Source of the DNA: Trochalopteron elliotii
Taxonomy: Eukaryota > Chordata > Aves > Passeriformes > Leiothrichidae
Length of the DNA stretch: 64,000 nt
Direction: 5' to 3'
Assembly (NCBI GenBank): GCA_024734555.1
Contig: JANPWX010000073.1
Coordinates: 2,441,352-2,505,351 of the forward strand
Below, piece by piece: positions 58,836 to 64,000 of this stretch. The first letter of the stretch is position 1. The number at the start of each line of letters is the position of its first letter. A program made the translations under genes and the position numbers. The notes under the pieces are model-generated. The model did no database searches. It saw only the letters and a list, made by a program, of their open reading frames with translations, and had not been told where the DNA came from.

Positions 58836-61244
58836 ATTCTGTTCACATTTCTTCTCACCCAAGGGTAACACAAAGCATCATTGTTTGTCAAAATGTCATG
58901 GCTTAAAAAGAGATGCCACACTCTTACTTATAAAACCGAGAGAAACAAAAGATTGGAAAGTATTTGTTTCCTGCCTGTCCTCCTTTCAGTGACACCTGTA
59001 ATTTTTGTGTGTGCTTCTAGAGGAGTGAGTTTAGTCGGGCCTGGCAAAATACAGATGTTTCTGTGGAATCACTTGTGATAGTGATTTGGGTTGTTTGTTT
59101 TGTTTTTTTTTTAATGTATATTTACCAATGTAAATTTATGCAGAGACCAGCAAACCCATCTGTCAAGTGAAAGTACGACAGTGGCTTAACAATATACATC
59201 TAACTACTTGTAATATGTTCATTATTGGAAATGGCTCTGTCCCTGAGGAATTTCATGAAGCCTTGGATCTCAGGTTTCCTCTCCATGTAGGTGTGGAACT
59301 CAACTCAGGGAGCCCTGCAATGGAGACAGCCTTAATAAGAGACCAAATAAGGAGGAATGTGGTCTCCAAAGGGAGAAGGAAGTGAGGGGACAGGGGACAA
59401 GGAAAGGCTTGACAGAGCTACCAAATATGATCATCCAAAAGTATAATGGGATGTGTAGTAATACCAAATGAAAAGGAATGACCCTTTGTTGGGGGAAGCA
59501 GTAGGGCAGATTCACCACTGCACCCCATGTGAAGGTTATGTTTAGTTGTGCTGTTCTCCATTTGAGCTGCTTTATTTCCATGGCTCTGCATCCCTGTCTG
59601 AGCCACCATATACCTCACTTTTGTAGCAGTTCAGATAATGGACATTCCTGTTCTCCTCTTCAGATCAGCCTTTGCCAGTTTCATTTGTCTTCCCTGTGTG
59701 TTACACCAAAACTTGTCTTCCTTGCTCCCCATGGAAAAGCTGTATGGGCTAGATGGGATGGCCATGGAGCTGTTCTCTCCAAGGAATACTGTGAAGCAAG
59801 ACCACAGAGCACTGGTCATGTGAGAGTCACTAGGGGCAGCTGGAACAGGCACAGATGGCTCTTCAGCTAAGCCAGACTGAAAAATTTCAAGACAGTCATC
59901 AAACCCAAATTAAATATTTCTGAAGTTCAGAATTTTTTTTTTCTTTTCAAACTTCATTTTTCTGTGGAAAAACTCTGTTAATTCAGTATTTTGGGACAAA
60001 AATTAATTTTGAATTATCTGGATTTCCCTTGGGAAGGAAATTCTGCTTTTCTATGAGCTGGAAGTGATGTATCTTAAAATTCCCAGGCAACAATCTTATA
60101 TTGATATTTTTAATTCTGAGGACCATTCCCATGAGTTTCTAGTGTTTTTAAAGTAGGTCAAATTTTGAACACAAAAAAACCTTAAGAGTTATGCCCCTTT
60201 CATCTTTTCTTAGGAGCAATAAGCCTTTTTGGTATTATTGCTGGCTTAAATATTAAACAGGAAGCAAATTACATTTCCAGTCATTAAAGTACAATAGAAC
60301 AGCTCTATTGTCTGAATCAGTGCAATATTAGGTCAGATTGTCACAAAATGCTCGAAAATGAAGTCATATTGAAAGAATGCAATAAATTGGACTTTTTATG
60401 CTTTCACTAGGAGCTCTGCCTGATGAGGGGCTATTTCTTCAGTCCTGCCAATTAAGGTAGGGCATTCATCCCCCAAAACTTGAATTCTGTAAACATCTAT
60501 ATGGCATTTCATATTCACATGCATAAAACTACCACAAAAATGCAACACATTTCAATGTTGCTGTTTGCAAGAGTCCAATCTTATTTCACCAATAACGGCA
60601 TTTGCTTGCAACTCTGTTGGTGTGAAAGGAATTTTTCCCTATGCCATTTGAGCTCAGGCAGCACAAAGATGTGGATCTCCAGAGCAGCCTTTTGTTAGGG
60701 TGTTCTTTCAGTCAAACCCCTTTTCACAAGAATGTAATGCTGGAACAGACCCGAAAGGTCTTGCAGGGACAAGAGTAGACAACACTTCTGACACCTAGTG
60801 CCTGGTAGCCTCCCAGAGTGTTGTCCTGACTGTATTTGTAATCTTGGATTTGCCATGAAACCCAGCAACAAAGCTAGGCAGAAGCTGGCACATGCTGCTG
60901 CTTAGAGAGGTGACATGCTACCATAGAGCTGACTGGTGCAATCATGCTTCCAGGAGGAGCAGGAGCTGATGGCTGTTGCTGAGAGCCCTGGGAAGGTTTG
61001 GGTTGTTTCTGGCAGATGCTCTGTTCCCAGTGTTGCAGTTCCCAGCCTGTCCCAGCAAGGCAGCATGCCACTCAGGATCTTCCTCCTTTGCTGCCTTGGG
61101 CAAATGTCCAGAGGGCAGTTGACCCCAATCTGTTGTAATTTTAAAAGCATCCACCATCAGGGATCCTATGGCCTCTGAAGACTATTACAGTGCTGAACCC
61201 ACAAGAGTTCATTGCCAGAACTTTGTACTGTTCCCCTCATTCAT
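58836..61244. other. Non-coding stretch, nothing recognised
   Basis: Unique DNA, AT-rich at 59.9-60.4 kb. Overlapping frames at 59,529-59,870 and at 60,874-61,178 on both strands resemble no known protein. No repeat family was recognised. Confidence 0.45.
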
Positions 61245-61575
61245 TCTTCCCTTTTCCAGTCTAAACAAATGTAGTTCCTTTGTTCTTCTTTTGTAGGCCA
61301 TGTTTTCTAAGACCCTTACCATTGCCACTTCAAAGATTTTAGTCTCTGATCTTTATAACCTCATCTATATGTAGTATATGAAACCAAACACAGTATTTCA
61401 GCTGAGAAATACCTCCTTCTATACCTCCTTGGCATTGGGTATAGAAGGACTATTTCTCCCTGGTCTTACTTTTGCTATGACTCCTGTGTTTGAATACCCT
61501 GGCCTGAGATTTGCTCTCTTCTCCTTTGCTTTTTACTTCACTTGTGATTTAGCCTGACCTCTCTAATCCTCTTAT
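61245..61575 (-). mobile_element. Old CR1 LINE relic, end of ORF2
   Basis: Read on the minus strand, this follows the C-terminal part of CR1 ORF2 (the region around 'CQFWAPHF' and 'GLFSLEKRR'). On the plus strand the blocks are TTTTCCAGTCTAAACAAATG, GTAGGCCATGTTTTCTAAGA, CACAGTATTTCAGCTGAG and, further right, AGAAGGACTATTTCTC. Many substitutions and gaps destroy the frame. It is the same old group as the copy at 5,950-6,235 but carries more of the upstream coding region. Confidence 0.68.
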
Positions 61576-63599
61576 GTCATCTTTTTGCCTCCTCAAGAAG
61601 GAAATCTGTTAACTATAGTTATTCTATAGTTGATTTATATTTCTGTATCATGCAAAGCAATTCTATTAAATACCAGGTTGTTGGTTGGATTGCTTACTGA
61701 AATTAACGCAACTGGTTCTCATCAGAGCTTCTGAGAGGTTTGTAACATATTTGAACATGATTTCTAACTGTAAATTTTAAAAGTGTGCTCGCTACCTTAC
61801 AATTGTTAATGATGACATCAAAAAGAAGCAGACCACATCACCACTGGAAATGCTGCTCCCTCCTGTGTGAGGAAATCCCTGCTAAATTGCTGGGCATCGC
61901 TGATAGAACTGCAATCCCCACCAGAAATGTGGCCTTATGAACCATGGTGGACAATAAACAGTGTTCAAGGAGAACCTCCTCTTCTGCATCTCTTTGAAAT
62001 CAGGGCCCTGTCCCTCCACAGCATGCATCATAAATACATATCCATGTATTAATTCATTGCCACCTCCACACAGAGTTACCCGGAGTTCCTAGCTGGGATG
62101 TATCTACTCTCTAATGGTCACATTATGTCTCACTCAGTGGAACAGCTCAGCTACAGGAGCCTGCAGCTCATTCTTGATACTTAGTTACAGACTGTGAAAG
62201 ATTTATGTATATGAAGTGTGCTTAGTTTTACTGTCATGCGACATTGTTTTGACAGCCTAGATGAAGTTCCAGGTATGACATTATCAAACAGAATATGCCC
62301 TAGAGAAATTATTTTTCTGAGTATTTTATTTCACACTCTGTCTCATCTTAAAAATGCAGAACAGGCCACAAGAAATGAGAAGGAAATTAAAGCTTTGATT
62401 CGGCATAGAACCTCAGCATATACTTATGTTGAAGCAGCTATGCAGTCAGACTATGCCCATGCTTAAAATCCTAGTGCTTTACTACAATACTGATCTGAGT
62501 CTTATGGGGGTCTTTACCTTCTTCTAGTACCAGATTTAATTTGCTTACTCCCATTATATGAAAAAAAAAAAAAAGACAAAAAGTTCCCTCCAATGCACAA
62601 ACAGCTACAAAGTCTAAAAAATAAAAAAGTATCTTCTAATTGTTATAATTGGGCAAAAGCATTGCAATGCATGTAAACGGAATAAAAATATAAAGGTAAT
62701 GCCTTGCTCAAGGAGGCAATGGGGGAGAGATTGCCTTGTTTTTTATGCACCAGTTTTGAAATTGAATGTGCAAAGGGAGTGAGGGCTGCTTCAAGAGAAA
62801 CCCTTTAGAATGATGAGAGGAAAGAAGCCAGGCCCTGCCCTGGTAAGGACCTCCCACAAACCCCAACTCATGGGACAGAGGAGCTTTCTCCAAAGAGGTA
62901 GCAGAATCACGCAAGTTCATGGCAATGGGACACGTGGTTGTGCAGGAAGGACCACAACTAGGGACGCTTCCTGGAACATTGGTGACAGACTTTGACATGG
63001 AAGATGGAGAAACCAGCTGGAATGGGAGTGCTTCCCCGCATGGCTTCAATACACACTTGTGATAGGAACATGTGAAGAAACTTGGCTAAGGGTGATAACT
63101 TTACACTGAGTGTTCCACGCAAACAGAAGGACAGAGAAAAGCAAACGTAACTGATCTCTAGGATGAGGGAATTGGAGAAGAGTTATGCTGGATCACATAG
63201 GAATAGTCTGGCAGGAAAAAAGGCAAGTAGGAAGCTCAGTGTTCTTCAAAGGAATGATAACCACCAAATCTCAACTAACCTAGTGCACAGGAAGGAAGGA
63301 TAGTAAGAGAATAATTTAGATAAAGTGTGAGTTTAATTTGAGCGGAAACAAGAAGGAAGCATACAGAAAGGGGAAGGTAGGTCAGATGGGCAGAGTTATG
63401 AAAGAACAGTAGACATCAAGGACTACAATCACAAACACCAGCACAACCCCCCCAAAAACCCGAGAGATGTCGATAACAGTTAAAAACTCTATAAATACAG
63501 TAATGGTATAAGAACAAAGGAAGGCCTGGGCCTTCTCTCTAATGGGAAAGGAGGGAGACTGACACAGCCCACTGTCCTCCAGTCCCTCCTGGAGCAACC
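61576..63599. other. Non-coding stretch, nothing recognised
   Basis: AT-rich unique DNA with a poly-A tract (62,561-62,574). The frame at 62,218-62,466 (82 codons) has protein-like charge balance at its C-terminus but no family match and no splice support. A perfect TATAAATA lies at 63,490-63,497, about 100 bases before the CpG island, and could serve a rightward promoter. Confidence 0.4.
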
Positions 63600-64000
63600 A
63601 GCGCTCCTGGGGCTCAGAGAACGCTGTGGTGCTCCTCGCTCTGGACTTGGCAGCAAACCCAACACCTACAAAGGACGCCTTCGCTGCAAGAACACCTGTC
63701 GGCTCTGTATGAGGGGCTCTCCGGCCCACCCCTAGGGACAGAGGTCCCACTGCGCCAGGCGAGGCGTCCCTGAGCCAGAGCAGGGACGAGAGAAGCGCTC
63801 CTGGGAAAACGCCTTTCCCTCGCTTCCCGCGGTGAGCGCCTCACACAGGCAGCGGGGCGGGCGCGCTGCCGCGGCTCCTGCGTGCGAGGAAGGAAACGAT
63901 TCTGTGTCCCTTCCTCCCACCCCCGGGACACCCCGGCCGCCCCCCCGCTCCCTGTTCCCTGTTCCCTGTCCCCGGCCCGGCCCCGGCCCCCCCGGGGACC
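63600..64000. promoter_or_regulatory. CpG island, truncated by the window edge
   Basis: GC content and CpG density climb steadily from about 63,600 to the end. Features include an SP1-type GGGGCGGGC (63,854-63,862) and a C-rich end built of CCCCGG and CCCTGTT units (63,945-64,000). Such an edge usually marks a promoter or first exon lying to the right. Open frames inside it (105 and 122 codons, minus) reflect high GC and resemble nothing known. No exon is called. Confidence 0.65.

Noticed and set aside
62218..62466. Open frame of 82 codons with a charged C-terminus
   Set aside because: No family recognised and no supporting splice signal or poly(A) signal nearby. Length is well within chance.

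Overview
This window looks like bird nuclear DNA, most likely from a songbird. It is almost entirely non-coding, either intergenic or inside a very long intron. The evidence is: (i) many CR1 LINE fragments, with the bird-type 3' tail of ATTCTRTG octamers; (ii) three solo LTRs from avian endogenous retrovirus families, one of which I remember as typical of passerines; (iii) decayed amniote-age repeats (old CR1, MIR/L2-like); and (iv) CpG-poor background broken by three CpG-rich patches. No rRNA, tRNA, CRISPR, operon or bacterial feature is present. No open frame matches a protein I recognise, except the decayed CR1 reverse transcriptase at 32.9-33.6 kb.

Layout. 0-14 kb: plain non-coding DNA with a compound microsatellite (715-799) and old CR1 relics (4.3-4.7, 5.95-6.2 and about 6.8-7.0 kb). 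14.07-15.86 kb: a CpG island carrying a tight cluster of RFX/X-box-like motifs, an AP-1 site, an octamer site and good splice donors; it is the best promoter candidate in the window. 17.9-19.2 kb: an older solo LTR (minus) split by a younger 292-bp class II-like LTR with a perfect 6-bp target duplication. 21.3 kb: a CR1 3' end. 23-31 kb: AT-rich DNA with patches resembling developmental regulatory DNA, a 1,190-bp solo LTR (25,596-26,785, minus) and ancient repeats near 28.3 and 30.8 kb. 32.46-34.40 kb: an ERVL-like solo LTR split by a 5'-truncated CR1; this LTR also carries a 31-bp tandem duplication of its own TATA region. 36.1-37.9 kb: two more CR1 fragments. 38-57 kb: mostly featureless unique DNA with a long inverted repeat at 46.0 kb, a short perfect hairpin at 40.5 kb and a CTCF-like motif at 53.2 kb. 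57.8-58.4 kb: a small CpG-rich patch with CTCF-like and E2F-like motifs, followed by a good splice donor. 61.2-61.6 kb: an old CR1 coding relic. 63.6-64.0 kb: the start of a strong GC-rich CpG island cut off by the window edge.

I see no set of genes working together and no sign of a new multi-gene system. The points that deserve a check are the RFX-motif CpG island, the two nested transposon insertions, the duplicated LTR promoter, and the truncated CpG island at the right edge. Family names rest on remembered consensus sequences; no database search was possible.
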